From an uncultured bacterium (GTDB taxonomy: Bacteria; Bacteroidota; Bacteroidia; Bacteroidales; Bacteroidaceae): a DNA stretch of 12,132 bases. The position numbers and the translations under genes are program-made. The notes below the pieces were generated by a model. The model was not told the origin of the DNA. It saw only the letters and a program-made list of their open reading frames with translations, and did no database searches. Location: positions 1 through 12,132 of the forward strand of contig CAJMQU010000075.1 of the NCBI GenBank assembly GCA_905215555.1. The letters run 5' to 3'. Of this stretch, positions 1-6,926 are shown one piece after another (position 1 is the first letter of the stretch; each line of letters opens with the position of its first letter).

Positions 1-2
1 TT

Positions 3-1559
3 CTATTTTATGGCAGGATTAATGAACAATTCATCCATATACACTTTCTGAGGTGCATCAAAAGCCACCTTCAGATAACGTGTATTCGCGTTTAGCTTAT
101 CAAACAGTATCCCGTCGATCCAGGCGTCATACTTGTTATTCGGGAAGTAAGGAGCATCTTTGATGGAGGCCAGGCTATAGTCTTTCCCGTCTTCCGAAGT
201 ATATACATATACCTTCAGCGGAGTGTTAATCCCTTCCGGATTGTAATTCAATGTACGAACCATGACACTCTTAACCGGAGTTTTCTTCTGCAAATCCACC
301 ACTACTTCATGGTGTCCCTGCTCAAACTTCACCCATCGGCGGTCTTCACTGCTTTCTTCGGCCACCTCACCGTCCAGCAGAGCTTTCATACCGGCCTCGC
401 TCACCATCTCAGGAGTAGCCGCATTCGCCAGTTTCTCAAGCAAAGCAGCTTCAAACATTTTCCAGTAGATATCACCGTTTTTCCATGCCATATATTTATT
501 GCATATATCATTGGACCACACCGGCTGTCCCAGTTGATAAGGAGATTCCGGATCTTCGATGATACCGAAAAACATGAAGGAAATAATACGGTCTACTCCC
601 GCCGCCGAGGCAGCTGCCTGCTGGGAGAGCAGACGGGGATAGGCAGCCGGAATTAACGCTGACTGACGGTCGTTCGTACCTTCCTCCCATGTGAATGTCT
701 CACAATTAGCCCACATCTCAATATTCAGGCGATTGTGAATATCGCGCATTCTTTGCCAGTTCTTCTTCAGACGGGGAAGGGTGAATTTATCACGTACACA
801 TCCTACTTCATCCTGATAAGCAATGATATCGACTTTCAGTTTTGCCATTTGCTTCTCATAGTCCGGATTATCAAACTCCGACAGACCAATGCCATAAGGA
901 GAAATCAGGGTTTTCTTACCGGGAGTCAGAGTTCGGGCTTTCTCAACCAATGTATTGACTGATTGTACGGCATGTTCGGCAAAAATAGGACAAAGGCAAT
1001 CTTCTACCGGTAGATACCAGCCATAGAAAGCTTTATGGTTTTTATAAAGGGATGTCAGCTCTTCCATAATCTGAAGCTGGCGTTCCTTGATTGCCGGATC
1101 GAGCAGGTTATCATCCTGGTCTTTCGCCCAACCGGTGCTCATGAATACCTTCATTTTATGCTTTGCAGCTTCGTCAAGGATAGCATCTACGGGGCTTTTC
1201 ATACTCTTGTCGTATAACCAGGGCATCATTTCAGAAGGATAATAAGCCTTACCCTCATTAGCCACTTCCATGAAAACCAAGTATTCAATGCCCATAGCCG
1301 ACAGTTCACGCACCTTGGCTTCCCACAGCTTCGGGTCTGTATTGTCAAAGTTCTGAGGATTCGTATATTTATTGCGCACATCCTTATAGGCCAGATTTAT
1401 CCATGTACCGGTAATAGGCTTCACCCCTGTTGCCGGTTTATCGGCTTTTTCCACTGCCGGCTTACCGGAAGTATCATTACCCGTGCATGCGGTTATTGCC
1501 GGTAATGAAATCGACATTGCCAACAAACTCAATAACATCGCTCGAAAATTCTGTTTCAT
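3..1559 (-). CDS. DUF4434-like TIM-barrel lipoprotein with discoidin-like C-terminal domain
   Basis: A 518-residue protein, complete with a TAG stop at 5-3. The signal MKQNFRAMLLSLLAMSIS... ends in a lipobox I-T-A-C with C25 lipidated. A Lys/Pro/Ala-rich linker leads to the DUF4434-like barrel from PITGTW (48-53) to about 365. Its motifs match the other two barrels: FYGWYLPVE (178-186), LISPY (218-222), AYQDEVG (247-253) and MWANCETF (282-289). The paired glutamates are E186 and E287, 101 residues apart. Residues 390-518 resemble an F5/8 type C (discoidin-like) sugar-binding beta-sandwich (LLDG..., VVDL, VYVYTSEDGKDY, RYLKV), possibly the module listed as DUF5109. Predicted role: a surface or periplasmic glycosidase with a binding module. 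A second ATG at 1568, three codons upstream, is possible; 1559 is preferred because it is preceded by ATACT as in two other genes here and starts the signal directly. It is the last gene in view; no terminator fits in the two remaining bases. Confidence 0.82.
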   Translation of the reverse strand: MKQNFRAMLLSLLAMSISLPAITACTGNDTSGKPAVEKADKPATGVKPITGTWINLAYKDVRNKYTNPQNFDNTDPKLWEAKVRELSAMGIEYLVFMEVANEGKAYYPSEMMPWLYDKSMKSPVDAILDEAAKHKMKVFMSTGWAKDQDDNLLDPAIKERQLQIMEELTSLYKNHKAFYGWYLPVEDCLCPIFAEHAVQSVNTLVEKARTLTPGKKTLISPYGIGLSEFDNPDYEKQMAKLKVDIIAYQDEVGCVRDKFTLPRLKKNWQRMRDIHNRLNIEMWANCETFTWEEGTNDRQSALIPAAYPRLLSQQAAASAAGVDRIISFMFFGIIEDPESPYQLGQPVWSNDICNKYMAWKNGDIYWKMFEAALLEKLANAATPEMVSEAGMKALLDGEVAEESSEDRRWVKFEQGHHEVVVDLQKKTPVKSVMVRTLNYNPEGINTPLKVYVYTSEDGKDYSLASIKDAPYFPNNKYDAWIDGILFDKLNANTRYLKVAFDAPQKVYMDELFINPAIK

Positions 1560-1570
1560 AGTATACATAT

Positions 1571-3121
1571 TTAGTGATTAAAGTTTTGCTTATCCGAATA
1601 AATCATGGCCTCGCCCAAATAGACTTGCGCATCCTTACGGGGATTCAGCCATTTAAAGTTCACTGTATGGGTGATGTTCTGTAACTGATATCTGTGGAAA
1701 AGATCCACTCTCCTGTCATCAATGGAGGATGCTTTTGCCACCGGCAGATTGGCGGTTTCAATCAGATTGTCATCAATATACATTTCAACCTGTGCCACAT
1801 AGCTCTCATCCGCACATTTCACATACCCTTTCAATACAAAGCCTATACCGCCGAACATCCATTCCGCCTTATCTTGCAAAACCGTGTTGACCGCCACCTT
1901 ATCTACGGGATAATGTCCCTCGAATGCTTTCTCATATTTCACGGCAACGGGCTTTTGGGTTTTAATGGTCACCTGGGATTCCTCTACTCTACCGCCTTCT
2001 TTCTCGATCACTTGCAGCGCATGTTTCAAGCCCAGTTCCGACAATTTATTCAAAGACACATCGGTATATGCAAAAGGTATATCCTCGATTCCATAAAGGC
2101 TTTCCTTCCAGTTTTCCGGAATATTGGCATACCCTATCATCGTTCCTAAAATGCCTGCGGCAGTGGCTGCATTACAGTCGGAATCCTGTCCGCAACGGGC
2201 AGCTATATCGATCGTGGTAAAGAAGTCCTTCCCGCCATACAGCAATCCCATAATCACATAGGCACTGTTAATTTTCGCATCAATATCAAACGGTGCGAAC
2301 ACACCATCCGGACAGCCCACTTCCGAGGTCCACTTCTTCTGACATTCGAACCATGTCTGTTTCCAGTCGTCCGGATATTGCCTGTACCAATCTATCACGT
2401 CCTTCATGCAACGATAGAAATCACTCTGCGCGGGAATGGTCTTCAACGCCTCCGAAACCACCACTTCCACGTCATCCGAGACGAAAGCCATCGAATACAG
2501 AGCGCCGACATATACACCGCCATACCATCCATCACCATAAGTGAAGATGTGTCCTACCCTATCGGATATTTCAGAAGCCGTATTAGGCATACCCGGAGCC
2601 ATCAGACCTGCAAAATCCGCTTCAATCTGATAATCGATGTCGTCAGCATGAGGATTATTCAGCCAATGGCCGGACATGGGCGGCATGATACCTTGCTTTA
2701 TATTGTACTTGGCAACCTGATTGGCATGCCACAACGGAAAGCCTGCATTGGCAAAGCTTATTGCGAATGAATCGGCCGGCGCCTCCAGCCCCAAGCGTTC
2801 AAATACATTGACGAAAATGATATCTACATACAAGTCATCGTATAAGCCGGGAAAGGTGTCAAAGTAAAATTTCACCCGGTCTTCGGACCATTTTATGGGA
2901 GTGTAATCTTGAATCATCGTACCGTTGTGCAGGAATTCCACAGGTCCGCCATAGGTGCAGCCGATGGTCTTGGCTGCCCAGCCGCCTTTTATTTTGTCGG
3001 CCAGCACTTCTTTCGTCATCGTCACCTCAGACGGAACTGCTGTTTGAGACGGTGCGGATCCGCATCCTGCACACAGCACAACAATTGCAAAAATATAAAC
3101 GATAAAGGTTATATTCTTCAT
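1571..3121 (-). CDS. ADP-ribosylglycohydrolase-family lipoprotein
   Basis: A 516-residue protein whose ARH fold would cleave an N- or O-glycosidic bond to a ribosyl-like or other sugar group with help of metal ions. The N-terminus MKNITFIVYIFAIVVLCAGC is a lipoprotein signal with C20 as the likely lipidated cysteine, so it acts outside the cytoplasm. The ARH-like domain covers about 36-345: GGWAAKTIGCTYGGP (46-60), YDDLYVD (94-100), HADDIDYQIEAD (158-169) and CGQDSDCNAATAAGILG (310-326), in which D313 and D315 fit the metal-binding D-x-D of this family. Residues 395-516 form an added beta-rich domain absent from ordinary ARH enzymes of 300-360 residues. An earlier in-frame codon at 3145 is TTG and is not used here; the ATG at 3121 begins the signal peptide. 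A predicted promoter lies 120 bases upstream, and the next gene starts 11 bases after the stop. The natural substrate is unknown, and a glycan is more plausible than ADP-ribosylated protein. Confidence 0.87.
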   Translation of the reverse strand: MKNITFIVYIFAIVVLCAGCGSAPSQTAVPSEVTMTKEVLADKIKGGWAAKTIGCTYGGPVEFLHNGTMIQDYTPIKWSEDRVKFYFDTFPGLYDDLYVDIIFVNVFERLGLEAPADSFAISFANAGFPLWHANQVAKYNIKQGIMPPMSGHWLNNPHADDIDYQIEADFAGLMAPGMPNTASEISDRVGHIFTYGDGWYGGVYVGALYSMAFVSDDVEVVVSEALKTIPAQSDFYRCMKDVIDWYRQYPDDWKQTWFECQKKWTSEVGCPDGVFAPFDIDAKINSAYVIMGLLYGGKDFFTTIDIAARCGQDSDCNAATAAGILGTMIGYANIPENWKESLYGIEDIPFAYTDVSLNKLSELGLKHALQVIEKEGGRVEESQVTIKTQKPVAVKYEKAFEGHYPVDKVAVNTVLQDKAEWMFGGIGFVLKGYVKCADESYVAQVEMYIDDNLIETANLPVAKASSIDDRRVDLFHRYQLQNITHTVNFKWLNPRKDAQVYLGEAMIYSDKQNFNH

Positions 3122-3207
3122 AGGACTTTTTTTAGTTAAAAACAAAATTTCATTTTATGACTTCTGCATTTCTCCCCCTGAACGATGCCGCATTGCAGCC
3201 TATAGAG

Positions 3208-3249
3208 TGTAAACCTCTACTTGGCAAATGTAAACCTCTACTTGGCAAA
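3208..3249. repeat. Perfect 21-bp tandem duplication in the intergenic gap
   Basis: Two identical 21-bp units, 3208-3228 and 3229-3249, lie head to tail, and a third copy begins (TGTAAA at 3250-3255) before diverging. Each unit contains AAACCTC (3211-3217 and 3232-3238), the same heptamer found in the arms of the inverted repeat next door. Read on the minus strand, each unit-to-unit junction creates a TACATTTG box. Two copies are too few for a CRISPR array. Possible origins are slippage duplication of a regulatory site or a copy of a dispersed Bacteroides intergenic repeat; the sequence alone cannot decide. Confidence 0.9.
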
Positions 3250-3255
3250 TGTAAA
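3225..3255 (-). promoter_or_regulatory. Possible second, weaker tandem promoter created by the 21-bp duplication
   Basis: The 21-bp duplication gives a second TACATTTG box on the minus strand at 3232-3225. Upstream at 3255-3252 is TTTA, one mismatch from TTTG, with a 19-base spacer. If active, it would start transcription 21 bases downstream of the first predicted site. This is weaker than the first promoter because of the -33 mismatch. Confidence 0.3.
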
Positions 3256-3277
3256 GTTGAGGTTTATGGCATACAAA
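3246..3277 (-). promoter_or_regulatory. Predicted Bacteroides-type promoter for the ARH and lipoprotein DUF4434 genes
   Basis: On the minus strand TTTG (3277-3274) is followed after 20 bases by TACATTTG (3253-3246). This matches the Bacteroides housekeeping consensus TTTG, 19-21 bp, TAnnTTTG exactly. Transcription would begin near 3240, giving a leader of about 120 bases before the ATG at 3121. It would let the last two genes be transcribed separately from the rest of the operon. Such a match can occur by chance in AT-rich DNA, but it lies in the only long intergenic gap, in the right orientation. Confidence 0.55.
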
Positions 3278-3284
3278 CCTCAAC
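3256..3284. repeat. Perfect 10-bp inverted repeat with 9-bp spacer (operator or hairpin)
   Basis: GTTGAGGTTT (3256-3265) and AAACCTCAAC (3275-3284) are exact reverse complements separated by ATGGCATAC. On the minus strand the dyad covers most of the spacer of the predicted promoter and touches its -33 box. That position would suit a repressor or activator site. As RNA it would form a hairpin about 40 bases after the stop of the fusion gene. The bases after the stem on the minus strand are TTTACATTTG, only weakly U-rich, so a terminator role is possible but less convincing. Confidence 0.7.
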
Positions 3285-3325
3285 GCTTGCATCCGTCACT
3301 GCCTTGGGGGGAATAATGCATATGT

Positions 3326-5512
3326 TTACTTTTTATTTACAGCTTTTTGTCTGGCAGACTCTTCATCCAGCACATTATAAGCAGATACTTCATATACATT
3401 ATCTTCAGTGCCCTCTTTGTCCGTGAAAGAAGCCGGAAAATCATTTCCATGTACCTGAAGTTTCTTTAATAATGTACCGTTACTGTAAACATTGAAACCG
3501 GTCACATGCTCCAGGCTACCGGGAATCCATCTGATTTCCACACCTTTGGATGTTTTCAGCCTTAGGACGTTTTTCACATCCTGAGGAACATTCACTTTAG
3601 GAAGTTTCCCTTCTTTACAATATTGCAGGTAGGCTTGATGATATTCATTGCTCACTACAAACGGACTGTTGTAATGGCTATAAGCGAAGCAAATGAGATT
3701 GCTTACATATCCATTCACTATATCCAACTGTTTCTTTACACGCGTCAGCGGAGCACTAACCCAGAACTGCTGGTCGAACGTCTCTACATTTCCCCAGAAC
3801 TTCAACCCCGGTTTGGTATTGACCGCCTGCTTCAATTTAGAGAACCAATCCGACAGATTATCCAGGTTCAGGCCACCGGCCCCAACACAATCCTGCGGAG
3901 CAAAAATATCACCGAACCTGAACTGAGTCTGTGCAAAGACATTCTCCCACATTTTTCCATACTCTTCCGCGTTTCCTCCCACCTTATGATTCATGAAAGG
4001 AGACAGCATGAATGGCATATCGGGAGTTATTTCAGAGAGATGATTCAGATTCGTGTTTAAAGCCTTTGCCAGAATGGCCTGACGCTCAGCCGTCATACAG
4101 TTCAGATTGTCCACTTCCCAAACCCAATACCAACCATACATGGCATCAGGATACTTTCCCTTATATAAAGCGACCAACTCATCCGCCACTTTATTACCGA
4201 TTTCCATTTGACCGACCAGCCAGTCTGCATCATAATCCACTTTCCACCATCTTTCGTTGAAGTTCAATCCGATAAAAACCTTAATTCCGTTTTTCTGAGC
4301 ACTACGCAAACATTTCTCCAGCGTCTTGTTCTGTAGCTTCTTCTTAGCCAGCGACGACGGATAGTTGGTGGTGGTCTTTCCTTTTTCATCAGTCAGAAGC
4401 GAGGGAGCATAGATTAGGTATTTCATACCGGCTTCCTTAAACATTTCCATCTCCCGATCCCAGCGTGCATCCTCCCAGTCGGCTACTAAAAACTCTTGTA
4501 TAAAAGAGCCACTGAAACGGGGAATACCGGTACCCTGATTTTTCTGCTCGAAGGTATAGTGGAAGTAAGTCCCATTCAGGTCGGTGATATACGAATCAAA
4601 ACTGGCTTCATCTTCGTGCAGGTTGATAATGCGGGCACCCCGGCTCAGAACCTCGTTATAGGCAGAGGGATATCCCGTCTTGCGTCCGTAAGCCAAAGCT
4701 ATATTGCCGTTCCAGTCCACCATATAATCATTATTATGGTCATGCCCCACAAACACACCTATCACGTCTTTCTTCTCTATAAAGGAAGAAAGCAATCCCG
4801 AATTGACGTTGGAGGCACAAACTCCTTCTTGCTTTTCACCGAATTCACGGCATGCCCACCTTGCAGTTTCATGTTCGGGCAGAGGTATATGGAAGAATGC
4901 CAGTGACGGCAGAGTACGTTTGTTGCGTGCCGTAAACTGATCGCTCGTCTTACGATACCAATCGATCTGGTCGTGTTTAATCCAGTCGTAATATCCGAAA
5001 GAGCGGTCTTGGGTAAGATTGTGGGAATCCATCAGATACAAAGCCCACTTCTCCGATTTCCCGTCAGATGAAAGCACCGGAAGCGCACAGTTGCCGGAGC
5101 CGGAAAGCTTCTCCGCATCAAATGTCAGATTATAGGGCACGGTGCGCAGATACTCAAGTATTTGAGCATTGTTCATATCCGTCTCTTCATCGTGGTTTCC
5201 GAAAGTTACGGCAAATGGCATCTTTTCTTCTGCAAACAGGCCGGCCAGCCTTTTCCACCCCCGAAGAGCATTCCAGGAAACAACCACATCACCCGTCAGA
5301 ATCACAATATCAGGACGCTCCGTGCGGATAATCTCACGCATCAGATTGTAAGTACTGTCATTCTTCAGTTTATAAGAATCACTTTCTACCCAGTGCAGGT
5401 CTGTGAACTGTACAATCTTAAACTTTCCGTCGTGGAACTTCAAACCGGAAGTCTGAGCCAAACAAGAAAAGCCCAGCAGGCAACTAAATATGCTTAATAA
5501 ATATTTTTTCAT
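3326..5512 (-). CDS. Fusion of metallophosphoesterase, DUF4434-like barrel and beta-sandwich domain
   Basis: A 728-residue exported protein that combines two enzyme types. The signal peptide is about 1-20 (MKKYLLSIFS..., ending CLAQ). Residues 24-300 are a calcineurin-like phosphoesterase of the Dcr2/purple-acid-phosphatase-like kind: FTDLHW (D38, H40), TGDV (D75), GNHDE (105-109), FFHIP (H208) and GHDH (256-259); all metal-ligand motifs are present. Residues 330-630 are a DUF4434-like barrel: FSGSF (333-337), MYGWYWVWE (458-466), LSPF (503-506), APQDCVG (538-544) and WGNVETF (573-579). E466 and E577 match the two conserved glutamates of the other barrels. Residues 640-728 look like a fibronectin type III-like beta-sandwich. 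The phosphoesterase and barrel share one polypeptide, so they probably act on the same molecule (inference). The start overlaps the esterase stop by four bases. There is no frameshift or internal stop, so it is not an assembly-level join visible here. Confidence 0.87.
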   Translation of the reverse strand: MKKYLLSIFSCLLGFSCLAQTSGLKFHDGKFKIVQFTDLHWVESDSYKLKNDSTYNLMREIIRTERPDIVILTGDVVVSWNALRGWKRLAGLFAEEKMPFAVTFGNHDEETDMNNAQILEYLRTVPYNLTFDAEKLSGSGNCALPVLSSDGKSEKWALYLMDSHNLTQDRSFGYYDWIKHDQIDWYRKTSDQFTARNKRTLPSLAFFHIPLPEHETARWACREFGEKQEGVCASNVNSGLLSSFIEKKDVIGVFVGHDHNNDYMVDWNGNIALAYGRKTGYPSAYNEVLSRGARIINLHEDEASFDSYITDLNGTYFHYTFEQKNQGTGIPRFSGSFIQEFLVADWEDARWDREMEMFKEAGMKYLIYAPSLLTDEKGKTTTNYPSSLAKKKLQNKTLEKCLRSAQKNGIKVFIGLNFNERWWKVDYDADWLVGQMEIGNKVADELVALYKGKYPDAMYGWYWVWEVDNLNCMTAERQAILAKALNTNLNHLSEITPDMPFMLSPFMNHKVGGNAEEYGKMWENVFAQTQFRFGDIFAPQDCVGAGGLNLDNLSDWFSKLKQAVNTKPGLKFWGNVETFDQQFWVSAPLTRVKKQLDIVNGYVSNLICFAYSHYNSPFVVSNEYHQAYLQYCKEGKLPKVNVPQDVKNVLRLKTSKGVEIRWIPGSLEHVTGFNVYSNGTLLKKLQVHGNDFPASFTDKEGTEDNVYEVSAYNVLDEESARQKAVNKK

Positions 5513-6918
5513 TTCTTTCTGTCTGTTCTAAATGGTGCCAATGGCAACCCGTTACTATCAAATAAATCCGGAATCGCATCATTCGTAAAGCAATAGCGCA
5601 CGGCAAGCGGAACTTTTACTTTCGCCGAGGATACGCTGATCTCGCCATTTTTCAGCAGTCTGGCATCTGCCGGATATACTTCTCCCGCCTGATCCACGAT
5701 CTCAAAGTTCCGGATGGCTTTATTTTTACACGTCAATTTTCCAAGGGCGGTAGTGGTAACAATCATTTTGCGTCCTTCCGTACGGACAGACTTCAACATC
5801 GGAGAATAAGGTTGTATCTCCTCCTTGTGATATGTCTTTTTCAACGCCATATTGGCCAGACGAACACCTACCTGTTTTTTCAGGCTCGGATGAATATCGG
5901 CTATATCATTCACCAAATCACCGACTACCACCATTCCGGTGTTGTGCAGCGTTGCAGCCACGTCTGCCTGCTGCTCACGCAGGTAAGCAGCATTTCTGCC
6001 GGCATATCCGTTCCACGGAGCAATCTGCACAAAATAGAAAGGTAAAAAGCGGTGGAACTCGTTTCTCCAACCTCGTATCATGCCGTCAAACAGAGAACCG
6101 TAATCAGCGGCCCGTTCATTATTGGCTTCTCCCTGATACCAGATAACTCCTGCAATAGTGTAGTTCTTAACAGGATGGATCATTGCATTGTAAATGGACG
6201 AATTAGCCGTAGGAGACCAGCCGGCAACTTGCTGCTTCTGTGACAACACATACAATTCTTTTTCGTGATTGAAAGTAAATTCGTCAATCCAGGGTTCTAT
6301 GGCCGTCCCTCCCCAATAAGAGCCGATCAGTCCCACAGGTACGCCTAACGCTTCATTCAAATGCTGGCCAAAGAAGAAAGCGACAGCACTGAAATCTTTG
6401 TATGTCTCAGGAGAACAGATCTCCCATTTCCCCTGGATGCGTTCTACCGGATGTTTGGAAGTCGCTTTAGCTATTTTGAAAAAACGTACTTGCTTATTCT
6501 CCAAGGCTTTTGTGACATCACCGGCATCCAGAACCGGATAGCTCATTATATATTCCATATTAGACTGACCGGAACACAACCATGTTTCTCCCATCAAGAT
6601 GTCGTTCACTTCCCTTTCCAACTTGTTTTCCCAACCATAAAAACGAATACTGTGGGGGCCTGCTGATTCAGGAGTACGAATATAGGCTTCCCAAGCGCAG
6701 TGCATATCCGATTTCGCATGAATCGTATCCGCCGGCGCCCAACTGCATACAATCTTCAGATCCCATACACTCGGACACCATCCCCAGAGTTTTACCTCGG
6801 AGTTCCGTTGCATCACCGCATGATCGCTGATGATGGAAGGAAGAGCAAACTCCGGGTTCTGCGCCGAAACATGGGTAAATGCCAGTATCAAGTTTATGAT
6901 GATAAATAATCGTTTCAT
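5509..6918 (-). CDS. Sialate O-acetylesterase-like SGNH esterase
   Basis: A 469-residue exported protein predicted to remove O-acetyl groups from a sugar, as sialate 9-O-acetylesterases do. The signal peptide is MKRLFIIINLILAFTHVSA, cleaved before QNPEF. A beta domain (about 22-100, with DHAVMQR) precedes the SGNH hydrolase domain. Its motifs are CSGQSNME with nucleophile S119, GGTAIEPW (203-210), WYQGEAN (260-266) and D341-I-H343 completing the triad. A beta-rich tail runs to the end. This layout and length are typical of the SASA family, which also includes xylan and other acetylesterases, so sialate is not proven. The ATG at 6927, three codons upstream, overlaps the preceding stop (TAATG) and is an alternative start. 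The ATG at 6918 is preferred because it is preceded by AATACT, as is the ATG of the gene before it. Its end overlaps the start of the next gene by four bases (ATGA), indicating translational coupling. Confidence 0.9.
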   Translation of the reverse strand: MKRLFIIINLILAFTHVSAQNPEFALPSIISDHAVMQRNSEVKLWGWCPSVWDLKIVCSWAPADTIHAKSDMHCAWEAYIRTPESAGPHSIRFYGWENKLEREVNDILMGETWLCSGQSNMEYIMSYPVLDAGDVTKALENKQVRFFKIAKATSKHPVERIQGKWEICSPETYKDFSAVAFFFGQHLNEALGVPVGLIGSYWGGTAIEPWIDEFTFNHEKELYVLSQKQQVAGWSPTANSSIYNAMIHPVKNYTIAGVIWYQGEANNERAADYGSLFDGMIRGWRNEFHRFLPFYFVQIAPWNGYAGRNAAYLREQQADVAATLHNTGMVVVGDLVNDIADIHPSLKKQVGVRLANMALKKTYHKEEIQPYSPMLKSVRTEGRKMIVTTTALGKLTCKNKAIRNFEIVDQAGEVYPADARLLKNGEISVSSAKVKVPLAVRYCFTNDAIPDLFDSNGLPLAPFRTDRKK

Positions 6919-6926
6919 AGTATTCA

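Noticed and set aside
1694..2149. Plus-strand open frame of 151 codons
   Set aside because: It is antisense to the ARH-family gene; His- and Phe-rich composition is typical of a shadow frame.
3122..3145. Upstream start of the ARH-family gene at 3145
   Set aside because: The codon there is TTG and would add eight residues before a clean lipoprotein signal that begins at the ATG at 3121.
3208..3255. CRISPR array
   Set aside because: There are only two full units, directly abutting with no spacers, and no cas genes.
3246..3284. Strong intrinsic terminator after the fusion gene
   Set aside because: The stem is perfect but AT-containing, and the following minus-strand bases (TTTACATTTG) lack a continuous U-run; the location over promoter boxes favours an operator. 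Kept only as a possibility.
3157..3426. Plus-strand open frame of 89 codons across the intergenic gap
   Set aside because: It contains the tandem 21-bp units (a repeated CKPLLGK peptide) and runs into the antisense of the fusion gene; it has no family features and its open length follows from the repeat unit being a multiple of three.
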